A DNA stretch of 64,000 nt, taken from contig NZ_JBEPTM010000007.1 of NCBI RefSeq assembly GCF_040549525.1, forward strand, positions 1 through 64,000, given 5' to 3'. Both the position numbers and the translations under genes were made by a program. The notes under the pieces are model-generated. The model was given only the letters and a program-made list of their open reading frames with translations, did no database searches and was not told the origin of the DNA. The DNA is from Lacisediminihabitans sp040549525. GTDB lineage: Bacteria > Actinomycetota > Actinomycetes > Actinomycetales > Microbacteriaceae. Below are positions 24,292 through 31,939 of this stretch, piece after piece (the first letter of the stretch is position 1; each line of letters opens with the position of its first letter).

Positions 24292-24423
24292 CGTTTCGGA
24301 GTATCAGCTGCGATGGGTCAGACCCACAGCATGTGTGCATCCTTATCCGTGAGGAAGGGCACCCACAGCGCCTATTCGGCGCACGAAGCTGCATCCAGTT
24401 CGGCCACTACGGCCAACTTTTAG

Positions 24424-24627
24424 TTACAGGGGGCGAATGTTCTCGGCCTGGGGTCCCTTGGGGCCCTGGGCGAGGTCGAATTCGACCTTCTGGTTCTCGT
24501 CAAGCGACTTGTAGCCGCTCGAGGCGATCGCCGAGTAGTGTGCGAACACGTCCGGGCTTCCGTCGTCCGGGGCGATGAATCCAAAGCCCTTTTCAGCGTT
24601 GAACCACTTCACTGTTCCTAGTGCCAT
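24424..24627 (-). CDS. cspA: Cold shock protein, CspA family
   Basis: A 67-residue single-domain nucleic-acid binding protein. RNP1 appears as KGFGFIA and RNP2 as DVFAHYS, in a five-stranded OB fold that melts RNA secondary structure. The start GTVKWFNAEKGFGF is the family norm. AAGGAG lies about seven bases before the ATG. The gene has a long AT-richer upstream region typical for csp 5' leaders and its own terminator at 24258-24291. Gene symbol by family only; actinobacteria often carry several paralogues. Confidence 0.92.
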   Translation of the reverse strand: MALGTVKWFNAEKGFGFIAPDDGSPDVFAHYSAIASSGYKSLDENQKVEFDLAQGPKGPQAENIRPL

Positions 24628-24916
24628 AATTTTCTCCTTCAGGAGTCTTCGCGCGAACCCGACTTTCGGGCCCGCTCGTCGCGGTGTTCATCGTCCGCTC
24701 CCGAAAGAAACATGGCACTCTTCGCTTCGATTATTGCTAACCGCCGCGGCGAGCTCCAAGCATTCAAGATGTGCGAGGTACTGCAACTGCACAGCTAACT
24801 GTAGTGCACACACCCCGTTTTAGGCACCCGTGTGACAAGAACGGAACACATTCGTCTCGATTTATTCTCTGCGCGTTCACGTTCGGGGCGGCCGCACGCC
24901 CGGATTCGTGCGGATT
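24628..24916. other. cspA leader and intergenic region
   Basis: Holds the likely cspA 5' leader and promoter (minus strand). An AATAAT-containing stretch near 24730-24740 is a candidate -10. The left part of this region is C/T-rich on the plus strand. I see no other gene before the small hydrophobic protein ending at 24917. Confidence 0.35.
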
Positions 24917-25090
24917 TCAGGCCTTGGAGCGGCTGCCGCCGCGCCGGATATATCCGACGATCCCGGTGACCACGAAAAGGATGATTCCGATCACGGCGAG
25001 CCAGAACAGTCCTTTGATGACGAAGCCGAGCACGGCGAGGACGAGCCAGATGACGAGGAGGAGAACAATGAATCCGATCATGCGATTCAC
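24917..25090 (-). CDS. Small hydrophobic membrane protein
   Basis: A 57-residue protein made mostly of two membrane helices (IGFIVLLLVIWLVLAVLGFV, then LFWLAVIGIILFVVTGIVG) and ending in a basic RRGGSRSK tail. Short proteins with the LGFVIKGLFWLAVIGI pattern are common in actinobacteria, unnamed or called hydrophobic protein. I choose GTG 25090 because AGGAG lies four bases upstream; ATG 25081 is possible. It is divergent from the AlkZ-like gene with a short shared promoter region. Function unknown. Confidence 0.7.
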   Translation of the reverse strand: MNRMIGFIVLLLVIWLVLAVLGFVIKGLFWLAVIGIILFVVTGIVGYIRRGGSRSKA

Positions 25091-25155
25091 GGTACTCCTC
25101 TCTGGCGCGGATCGGGCACCCACTGGGCGTCGGTCGTTGGCACCATACTGAAGCG

Positions 25156-26241
25156 ATGGCTGCGGCACCCACCGTCATCTCGCAGGACGACCTGCTCGGT
25201 CTCAGACTCGCGTGCCAACTGATCACGACCGATGCGAGCGGCCCGCGAGACGTGGCTTCCACGGTTCGGCGGATGTTCGCCACGCAGTCGCAGGACTTCG
25301 CGCAGTCGGTGTGGGGCATCGGCCTGCGCACGCCGGGGGCACACCGTTCCGACGTGCTTGCGGCGATGGCCTCCGGCTCCATCGTGAGGTCGTCGTCCCT
25401 GAGAGGAACGCTGATGCTGGTCGCAGCCGAGGATCTGCGCGGCATCCTCACCCTGACGGCGGAACGCACCATCGCCGCGTCTCGCACCCGCCAGCGCCGG
25501 CTCGAGCTCGACGAGGAAACGATGTCTCGTGCTCGAACAGTGGTGGAGACGGCCCTTGCCGGTCGGCGGGCACTCCCCCGGGACGCCGTTCTGCGGAGGC
25601 TCGAGAACGCGGGCATCCGCACCGATGCGCAGAGGGGGCACCACATCCTCTGGTTGCTCGCCGAGCGGGGAATCGTCTGCTGGGGGCCACCGAGCGGGAC
25701 ACAGCAGGGACTGGTTCTGCTGGAGGAATGGATCGCCGCGACACGCACCGTCGACCGGGAGGAGCAACTGCGGCGATGTGTGGTTCGCTACTTCGCGGGT
25801 CATGGGCCGGCCACGATCGCCGATCTCGCGTGGTGGGGCAGCTTGACCATTGCGGATGTGCGGCGGGGCATCGCCTCGGCCGGCGATGCCCTCTGCGAAG
25901 TGACGGCGGACGGCACGGACTATTGGATGACTTCCGACGAACACTCGCGGCCACTCGCCGTGGGCACCGTCGCATTGCCGGGGTTCGACGAGTACCTGCT
26001 CGGCTACTCCGATCGATCCGCCGCGCTCACGCCGGAATACGTCGAGAGGGTCGTGCCGGGCAGCAACGGCATCTTCCGGCCGACCATCGTCGCTGCCGGG
26101 CGCGTGATCGGCACGTGGAGACGAACTCTCCTGAAGGGGCTCTGGCAGATGACGCCGGAGCCGTTCGAGGGTCTCACCCGTGGTCAGGCCCGTGCGTTCG
26201 AGGCGAGCGCGGAGGCGTATCGCGAGTTCACTTCCTGGTAG
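25156..26241 (+). CDS. AlkZ-like winged-helix protein (HTH_42)
   Basis: A 361-residue protein of the HTH_42/AlkZ superfamily of tandem winged-helix proteins. The QxQ catalytic motif expected for AlkZ and YcaQ glycosylases appears as Q44-S-Q46 in FATQSQDF, followed by VWGIGLR, and the late LPGFDEYLLGYSDRS and IVAAGRVIGTWRR segments are typical. AlkZ homologues remove alkylated or cross-linked bases, so a DNA-repair role is plausible; many actinobacterial members are uncharacterised. It is a single gene. Confidence 0.8.
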   Translation: MAAAPTVISQDDLLGLRLACQLITTDASGPRDVASTVRRMFATQSQDFAQSVWGIGLRTPGAHRSDVLAAMASGSIVRSSSLRGTLMLVAAEDLRGILTLTAERTIAASRTRQRRLELDEETMSRARTVVETALAGRRALPRDAVLRRLENAGIRTDAQRGHHILWLLAERGIVCWGPPSGTQQGLVLLEEWIAATRTVDREEQLRRCVVRYFAGHGPATIADLAWWGSLTIADVRRGIASAGDALCEVTADGTDYWMTSDEHSRPLAVGTVALPGFDEYLLGYSDRSAALTPEYVERVVPGSNGIFRPTIVAAGRVIGTWRRTLLKGLWQMTPEPFEGLTRGQARAFEASAEAYREFTSW

Positions 26242-26262
26242 AGTCTCGCGGACGATCCTCCG

Positions 26263-26358
26263 TCAGACGAAGGTGACATCACACGTGAGACACAGCCACT
26301 CGGATTCGCGGCGCTCCAACCCACCGCCGCACAGCGGGCATTCCAGATCGTTCGGCAT
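26263..26358 (-). CDS. 31-residue zinc-ribbon microprotein
   Basis: An ATG at 26358 with GGGAG seven bases upstream opens a 31-codon frame that ends in TGA. The product has two CxxC pairs (C7-P-L-C10 and C23-L-T-C26) separated by 12 residues, an ideal zinc-ribbon knuckle, and little else. Nothing precedes the first knuckle except MPNDLE. It sits between the AlkZ-like gene and a small hypothetical gene, in the latter's direction, 27 bases downstream of it. Function unknown; a metal-binding or RNA-binding role is possible. Confidence 0.6.
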   Translation of the reverse strand: MPNDLECPLCGGGLERRESEWLCLTCDVTFV

Positions 26359-26385
26359 CTGTCGTCTCCCTCAGCTCGGTTCGAG

Positions 26386-26745
26386 TCAGTACAGTTCGAG
26401 GTCACCTGTCGCAGGATCCACCGCGTCGAGGTCTGTGCCCGCGATCGGACCGCCGAACGCATGGGCGCTGGTGGCGCCGAGCTGAGAGGCCCGCGCGCGA
26501 AGGGCGGCCGCAGCATCCCGGGTATCCGGCTCCGGGAGCGATGTCTCGATCGGGGTGGTCAAGAGCTCACTGGATGGCCCGATCACCAGTCTCACCGAGA
26601 CGACGCGGCCATCCTCGAGTACGACCGGCAGCGAAACCACCTCGCCAACACCGCTCATTGCGGCCGATGCTGCGAAATCGAGCAGCGCAGCTGCCCCGTC
26701 ATCACTGGTGATGAACGACTCTCCCCCGTACGAAACACGTTGCAT
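26386..26745 (-). CDS. Hypothetical protein
   Basis: A 119-residue acidic soluble protein without membrane segments or a signal. It starts with MQRVSYGGESFITSDDGAAALLDF, which resembles a mixed alpha/beta fold, and its C-terminal third is proline- and acid-rich. I do not recognise a family, though similar short proteins occur in actinobacteria. It probably shares a transcript with the zinc-ribbon microprotein that follows it. Confidence 0.55.
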   Translation of the reverse strand: MQRVSYGGESFITSDDGAAALLDFAASAAMSGVGEVVSLPVVLEDGRVVSVRLVIGPSSELLTTPIETSLPEPDTRDAAAALRARASQLGATSAHAFGGPIAGTDLDAVDPATGDLELY

Positions 26746-26862
26746 GCCTCTACCGTGGCCCTGAATGCTCGCGAAGAGGAGGTCATTGCGCGAATACGGA
26801 GGAAGGCGTAATAACTCTCGTCACGCCCTCCCCGCCCCTTCGGCTGCCGCGCCGCGCCTAGG

Positions 26863-28893
26863 TCAGTCGCGGGTCATGATCCAGGCGAGCATGTAGCTGC
26901 GCGAATTGCCATCGTCGATGAATTTCTCGGGCAGTCCCTTCGCCGTCGCCAGTGCAGTTTTGGCCTGGTCTGCCCCTCCGAGCGCCGCATACATCAGGAG
27001 GTAGTCGCCGAACTGCTTGTTGTAGTCGCCAGAGGTGGCCTCGCTCACGCTCTTCGCGATGCGCTTCGGATCTCCGCCGAGGTAACCGCTCGCCGGACTC
27101 ATCGGAATGAGCTGGATGCCGAGTTTGGCGTTCGCATCGGCGCTGAACCAGGTGGAGTAGTCGCGCTTTCCCCCCCAGTTGAGAGCGACGACCGAATGCG
27201 TGTAGTTCGCGTAGACCGGGTCGGAGGTGTCGACATCGGTCCAGTACGCGCGAGCGGATGCCGCTTCGCTCGCCAGCATCCACGAAGCTTCCGTCTTCAA
27301 CCGGCTGTTGTCGCTCACCGAGGCCCACAGGGCGAGGCCGTTCCAGGCGTTGACCGCTTCGGAGCTGGACTCCAGGTTGTTACCGTCGGCGAAGGGCGAA
27401 TAGCCGGAGGCCCAGGAGTGACCGGCGTAGGCGTCGAATCCCCGGCGATCGGGAAAGTATTTCGAGCCGCCGCTGGAGGCGAGATCCGCCGCGAGGAGGT
27501 TCATCACCGGGGTGATCTCGGTGCGGAGCTTCGAATCGTGAGCGGCGGCGACACTCGCCGCGTACAGGAAATATCCGTAGTGGAAGTTGTGGTCGTTGAA
27601 CTGGTCGGAACCGAACGACGCGGCGAGCCCGACGATGCCCTTCATCTTGGGGTCGTAGACGAAACAGCGCTCCGTGTTGGACTTGCAGCGCGTCGGGTCC
27701 GTCCACTCGCGCAGCGCGTCGCTGAGCTTCGCGCCGACAGTCTTGGCCGAAGCGGTGTCGCCCAGCTGATCGGCGAGCATCAGCAGGTTCGCGAGCCGGT
27801 AGAGGGCCTTGCCGCCGAAGTAGGTGTCGGCCGGAAGCGCGGCGGTCTTCGTGACATCCTGCGCGAGGGACGCAGTGAGTTCCGCCTTCTTGGCCGCGTC
27901 GAGAGAGCCAAGATCGATCGTGTCGGATGCCCCGACCGTCGGGCTCGTCCACGAGAGGGACTTGCCGGCGCAGAGCTTCATGGTGCCGTAGATCGACGGA
28001 TAGCTACCCAGGGTGCACGGGGGCGTGGTCATCGATTTCTGCTGGTGCGGAAGCGTGGCGATCAGGGTGTTCTCGGCCTTCGCCGTCGCATAGGCGAGTG
28101 TTGTCGAGGCGGTGGAACCGCCGCTGCTGTAGTCGAGCGTGACCCCCGTGACCGGGAGCGCACTGGCGGCAACCTCTGACAGGGTGCTATCGGACGGCAC
28201 GGGGAACCAGACCGCTGTCGCACCATCCACGAGGCTGAGCGCGGTGCCGTCCTTCGACAGGGAACCGGTGGTGCGCATCCCGTAGGTGGTCTTTCCGACC
28301 TTGGCGGAGTAGACCCCCTTGCCGGCGGAGCTGAACTTCTGACCGAGCGTGAGCGTGACCTTCTTGGCTGCGGTGAAGCTGACCAGTGGCGATCCCTCGG
28401 CGATGACGGTGGAGCCGAGGGTGCTGCCGGAGCCCGTCTTGTGCGCGATGGTCACGGAGGCATCGTCGTAGCCGGTGATCTCACTGGCGCTCGCTCCCGC
28501 GTCGATGGTCACGCTGGGAGCATTACCACCCGTGATGGTGTTCGCTGTGGTCGTGACCTCGGGAAGGCCGAAGGTGAATCCAGAGTCGGTCAGACCGAAG
28601 GAGAGTGGCAGCGGGAAGACGGGGAGCGGATGCTCGCCGAAGACCAGCCCGGAGAACCAGCGGTTCGTCGGCGGCACGAGCCCGTGAGCGAGCCGAGTGA
28701 CCGGGACCTCGCCGACGGTCTTGTGCGGAAGCTTGGCGATGGTCGAGCCGATGGAGCTGTCGGAGAGCACGTGCGTGCTCGGCGACCCCGCTGTGGTGCC
28801 GGGTCCGCTGCAGGCGGCGACCAGCGAGACGATCACGCCGGCCGCGAGTAGGCCGCTGGTGCGGAGGAGGGTGGTCTGTGTGGAGCGGGTCAT
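26863..28893 (-). CDS. GH81 endo-beta-1,3-glucanase lipoprotein
   Basis: A 676-residue secreted enzyme. A lipoprotein signal ends at the lipobox LVAAC (C28), then a serine/threonine linker. The N-terminal beta-sandwich part begins near THVLSDSSIG and includes PPTNRWFSGLVFG. The catalytic (alpha/alpha)6 part has QFNDHNFHYGYFLYAAS, with D434 as probable acid, and GNNLESSSEAVNAWNGLALW, with E508/E512 as probable base region. This is the GH81 pattern of laminarin-type endo-1,3-beta-glucanases. No carbohydrate-binding module is visible. Start ATG 28893 overlaps the preceding stop (TGATG). Its position in a glycan synthase operon suggests trimming or release of the polymer at the cell surface. Confidence 0.85.
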   Translation of the reverse strand: MTRSTQTTLLRTSGLLAAGVIVSLVAACSGPGTTAGSPSTHVLSDSSIGSTIAKLPHKTVGEVPVTRLAHGLVPPTNRWFSGLVFGEHPLPVFPLPLSFGLTDSGFTFGLPEVTTTANTITGGNAPSVTIDAGASASEITGYDDASVTIAHKTGSGSTLGSTVIAEGSPLVSFTAAKKVTLTLGQKFSSAGKGVYSAKVGKTTYGMRTTGSLSKDGTALSLVDGATAVWFPVPSDSTLSEVAASALPVTGVTLDYSSGGSTASTTLAYATAKAENTLIATLPHQQKSMTTPPCTLGSYPSIYGTMKLCAGKSLSWTSPTVGASDTIDLGSLDAAKKAELTASLAQDVTKTAALPADTYFGGKALYRLANLLMLADQLGDTASAKTVGAKLSDALREWTDPTRCKSNTERCFVYDPKMKGIVGLAASFGSDQFNDHNFHYGYFLYAASVAAAHDSKLRTEITPVMNLLAADLASSGGSKYFPDRRGFDAYAGHSWASGYSPFADGNNLESSSEAVNAWNGLALWASVSDNSRLKTEASWMLASEAASARAYWTDVDTSDPVYANYTHSVVALNWGGKRDYSTWFSADANAKLGIQLIPMSPASGYLGGDPKRIAKSVSEATSGDYNKQFGDYLLMYAALGGADQAKTALATAKGLPEKFIDDGNSRSYMLAWIMTRD

Positions 28894-29624
28894 CAAATTC
28901 CGATCTGCTCGAGGAGCGAGAAGAACGAGTCCTTCACGCCGGCAAGCGGTCCATCATCGCGGAGGTGCAGGATTGCGGTCACCGGAGTTCCCGGCTCGAC
29001 GAGACCGTCGTTGCTGCCAGCGATCAGGTCTTTGCTCGTGACCTTGATCTCGGCATCCGCCTTACCGCCGACGGTCTGCACCTTGACGTCGGAGACGACA
29101 CCCGAGATGCGCTGGTGGTTCGGGAGCACGATCTCGACACTGCCGTTCTTCTGGATGCGGGCGAAGTCGTAGGAATCGACCCGGAACTTGGCGAGGACGA
29201 ACAGGGGGCCGGTGCGGTCGATCGTGGCGAGCGGCTGACCCGCCCCGACGAGCCCGCCGACCTGTGCCTTCACGCTCGAGACGATGCCGGGCTCGGTCGC
29301 GGTGAGGGTGAGGGTGCCATCGGTCGAGGTCGTATAGGCGGTGCTGACCGGAGAGGTCTTCGGAGACGAGAGGTCCCTCAACAGTGTCGCGCTCTGGATG
29401 GTCATGAGCGGGTCGCCCTTCTTCACCTGGTCACCCGCCTTCACGGATGCCGCGATGACGGATCCCGAGTAGTCGGATCCCACGGAGTAGGAGATGGCGT
29501 CGAGAGACGCGGATCCGCTGGCCACCTGGTTCTGTCGCTGGTTGAGCACGAGGGTTGCGCTCGCCACGATGGCAAGCACGAGCATCAGTCCGCCGAGGAG
29601 GCGGAATCGGTTTCCCCAGGTCAT
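28893..29624 (-). CDS. HlyD-like membrane-anchored protein
   Basis: A 243-residue protein with one N-terminal membrane helix (about 8-28) and an extracytoplasmic barrel-sandwich region. The lipoyl-like halves show as YSGSVIAASVKAGDQVKKGD and LTATEPGIVSSVKAQVGGLV, with LATI after the second, and the beta-barrel domain follows (FVLAKFRVDSYDF, then GTPVTAILHL). There is no coiled-coil hairpin of classical HlyD. Small proteins of this type accompany BcsA/Alg44-like glycan synthases, where they help export. It overlaps the synthase stop by 4 bases and the GH81 start by 1. Confidence 0.8.
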   Translation of the reverse strand: MTWGNRFRLLGGLMLVLAIVASATLVLNQRQNQVASGSASLDAISYSVGSDYSGSVIAASVKAGDQVKKGDPLMTIQSATLLRDLSSPKTSPVSTAYTTSTDGTLTLTATEPGIVSSVKAQVGGLVGAGQPLATIDRTGPLFVLAKFRVDSYDFARIQKNGSVEIVLPNHQRISGVVSDVKVQTVGGKADAEIKVTSKDLIAGSNDGLVEPGTPVTAILHLRDDGPLAGVKDSFFSLLEQIGI

Positions 29625-31414
29625 CGGGTCACCATTCCTTTCGAGTTGAAGACTTCGGATGTCGCGGCCTCACTGCCGGTCGCGACTCGGTGCACCGGGA
29701 TGGCGCGAGTTGTGGGGCGAGCCGCAGAGCGCGGCACACGGGCGAAGGAGGGATTGAGTTGGGGCCGGGCGGGCACCGCGACGCGGGCGAGGTGCGACTC
29801 CTTCAGCGCCGCTCCGATGAACACCGCGAAGACGAGCGTGCTCGTGAGGTTCCAGGCCGTGGCAAGGGTGATCGTGCCGTGTCCGACATCCTTCATCACC
29901 GCCACGATGGAGGTGAGAAACAGGAACGCGAACATGAGCACTTGCGGGATCATGAAGTTGAACGGTGACACCCGTTTGCCGGCCGCTCCCGTGACGTGCC
30001 ACTTCTGCTCACGCCCCGAGAAGACATTGATGAACGCGCGAATGTAGATGGGGAACGACACCGTGGCCATGACGAGGGTCGCCGGACGGAAGGATCCCAT
30101 CGTGTTGAAGGCCAGCAGAATCTGGAGGCCGTAGAAGCCGAGGTAGAAGAGCAACCAGGTGAGCCAGGTGACGGTGAGGTTCACCGGCCGGAGGTCGAAA
30201 TAGATCTCGAGCGGAGGCACCATCAGCAGCAGAAGGGGAGTGATTCCCACCAGGTAGTGGGTGGCCGTGACGGTGTACTGCAGGCGCTGGTCCATCGTGA
30301 GACGGCGGCGCGGGTTGAGCGGGTTGCGGCGCATCAGGATCTCGAAACCGCCGGATGCCCAGCGCAACTGCTGCTTGGTGTAGTCCTCGACGGTCTCGGG
30401 GGCGTCTCCGACCGCGAGGGTCACCGGGATGTAGACCGAGCGCCAGCCGTTCTCGTGCAGCATGAGGGAGGTCCAGACGTCCTCCGACTTGGAGTCGGTG
30501 AACATGCCCCCGATGTCGTTGATGGCTTCGCGGCGGAAGATCACGTTGGTGCCGACGCAGAAGGCGGCATTAAATCGGTTGCGACCGGGCTGGATGAACC
30601 GGTAGAACACCGACTGCATGAAGCCGGCACCGCTCGAGACGAGGTTCTTGATGTTGCCGTAGGTCTGCGGGGTCTGCACGAACGCGACGTTGCTGTCGAT
30701 GAAGAAGGGCACGGTCTCGTAGAGGAAGTCCTCTTTCGGCACGAAGTCCGCATCGAAGATGGCGTAGAACTGGCCGCTGCTGATCGAGAGGGCGTGGTTG
30801 ACGTTGCCGGCCTTCGCACCATTGTTGGACAGGCGGCGCACGTACCGCGCACCGAGTTCGGCGGCCAGGTCGCGCACGGCATCCGATCCCCCGTCGTCGA
30901 GGATCCAGGTGAGGTGCTCGCCGCGCATCGCGATGGCCGCCGTGGCCGTGCGGCGGATGGTGGCGACATCCTCCCCGTACACCGTGATGAAGACGTCGAT
31001 GCCGATGCGGGCGTCTTCGAGGAAGACTCCCCAGTGCTCGGGATGGGCCTCGGTGCCCTCCTTATCGATGGCAGCGGCGTCGAAGAGACGCTCCTGGGAG
31101 TGGTGGAACGCGAAGTCGCGCGGGTCGACGCCCCCGGACAGGATCGTCCACATGGAGACGAGCGCTTGCGCTACGAGGATCACCTCGGCGGTGATGACCA
31201 GCGAGTACGGCAGCCAGTCCCCGCGGTTGGCCGGGTTCAGCAGGAAGAACGTGTAGGCGAGCACTCCGACCGTGGCAATGAGCACGAAGAGTACGAGGGT
31301 CGGGGAGTTCGCGGCACCGTTCTCGGCGACGCGGGGCTGCGGTGCGTACTCGCTGCGGCGCTCGCCTTGAAACGGCTTGTCCTTCCAGAGTTGACTCACA
31401 GTGCTGTTCTCCAT
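29621..31414 (-). CDS. Processive GT2 glycan synthase (BcsA/CrdS-like)
   Basis: A 597-residue inner-membrane glycosyltransferase. Two N-terminal helices (about 39-60 and 70-94), a GT2 domain with the D-D-DxD-ED-QxxRW set (D173/D174 in DDGG, D221-A-D223, SKSEDVW with E311-D312, Q348-QL-R351-W352) and at least six C-terminal helices give the architecture of cellulose, curdlan and hyaluronan synthases. A PilZ domain is absent. The stretch FCVGTNVIFRR (285-295) replaces the cellulose-type FFCGS. Partner genes suggest a beta-1,3-glucan rather than cellulose. ATG 31414 is chosen as the first codon before conserved sequence; the Shine-Dalgarno is weak. Confidence 0.88.
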   Translation of the reverse strand: MENSTVSQLWKDKPFQGERRSEYAPQPRVAENGAANSPTLVLFVLIATVGVLAYTFFLLNPANRGDWLPYSLVITAEVILVAQALVSMWTILSGGVDPRDFAFHHSQERLFDAAAIDKEGTEAHPEHWGVFLEDARIGIDVFITVYGEDVATIRRTATAAIAMRGEHLTWILDDGGSDAVRDLAAELGARYVRRLSNNGAKAGNVNHALSISSGQFYAIFDADFVPKEDFLYETVPFFIDSNVAFVQTPQTYGNIKNLVSSGAGFMQSVFYRFIQPGRNRFNAAFCVGTNVIFRREAINDIGGMFTDSKSEDVWTSLMLHENGWRSVYIPVTLAVGDAPETVEDYTKQQLRWASGGFEILMRRNPLNPRRRLTMDQRLQYTVTATHYLVGITPLLLLMVPPLEIYFDLRPVNLTVTWLTWLLFYLGFYGLQILLAFNTMGSFRPATLVMATVSFPIYIRAFINVFSGREQKWHVTGAAGKRVSPFNFMIPQVLMFAFLFLTSIVAVMKDVGHGTITLATAWNLTSTLVFAVFIGAALKESHLARVAVPARPQLNPSFARVPRSAARPTTRAIPVHRVATGSEAATSEVFNSKGMVTR

Positions 31415-31794
31415 TCCGTAGGGCGCGCGGGTACGCGTGGTGGCAGGGGGCTGCCCGGGGCGACGACGATGGCCTGTGCAGGGGGCGCCATGCCCGCCGT
31501 ACACATAGAAAAGGCACTCTCTACGAGTGCGGGCCGCGTGACCGTCAGGTCTTCTGGGGGCTTCGCTCTCGGATTGTGCCTGTTCAACAGTAGACACCCG
31601 ACCGAGCGGATGTCCCGCTATATGAGAGCTTTGTAATGAAGCCCCGCGGGGGTGATTTCGGGGTATTTGCCGGTCAGCCGGCATATCCAACGTCTCATCG
31701 CCCGCACACACTCAACGGGGTCGCGGCGGAATCCCAGCTTGAGCGGCGCACCGGTGCAAGCGTGCCGAGGGCGTGCATGCCAATGATTGTTCGG
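31415..31794 (-). other. Long leader of the glycan synthase operon
   Basis: 380 bases between the synthase start and the tRNA gene with no gene that I can support. It should hold the operon promoter and an mRNA leader. It contains a hairpin plus T-run (31510-31530) and a short palindrome CTGTTcAACAG (31580-31590) that could be an operator. I looked for a c-di-GMP riboswitch core and did not see one. Confidence 0.45.
31510..31530 (-). terminator. Attenuator-like hairpin in the synthase leader
   Basis: On the minus strand GCACTC-GTAGA-GAGTGC is followed directly by CTTTTC. The stem is perfect but only six bases. Placed about 100 bases upstream of the synthase start, it could act as a conditional terminator; a weak structural element is the alternative. 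Confidence 0.35.
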
Positions 31795-31868
31795 TGGGGC
31801 GGACGGGACTTGAACCCGTGACCGACGGATTATGAGTCCGCTGCTCTAACCAGCTGAGCTACCGCCCC
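31795..31868 (-). tRNA. tRNA with anticodon CAT (Met or Ile2)
   Basis: Minus strand begins GGGGCGGTAGCTCAGCTGG; acceptor GGGGCGG pairs with CCGCCCC, followed by discriminator A and a non-encoded CCA (CCG follows). The anticodon loop CTCATAA between GCGGA and TCCGT gives CAT. It lacks the initiator features (C-A mismatch at position 1-72), so it is elongator Met or the lysidine-modified tRNA-Ile2. These cannot be separated with certainty by eye; Met is more likely. Confidence 0.9.
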
Positions 31869-31939
31869 GCAGCGCCCGAAAGGAACGGTGCGTCACCACG
31901 ATACAGGCTGGCGCGGCACCGACACTGAGGCGAGAAGCG

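Noticed and set aside
29996..31636. Long plus-strand frame opposite the GT2 synthase
   Set aside because: Antisense to a gene with all catalytic motifs; the translation lacks any fold sign.
31415..31794. c-di-GMP riboswitch in the synthase leader
   Set aside because: I looked for the conserved GEMM core and did not find it.
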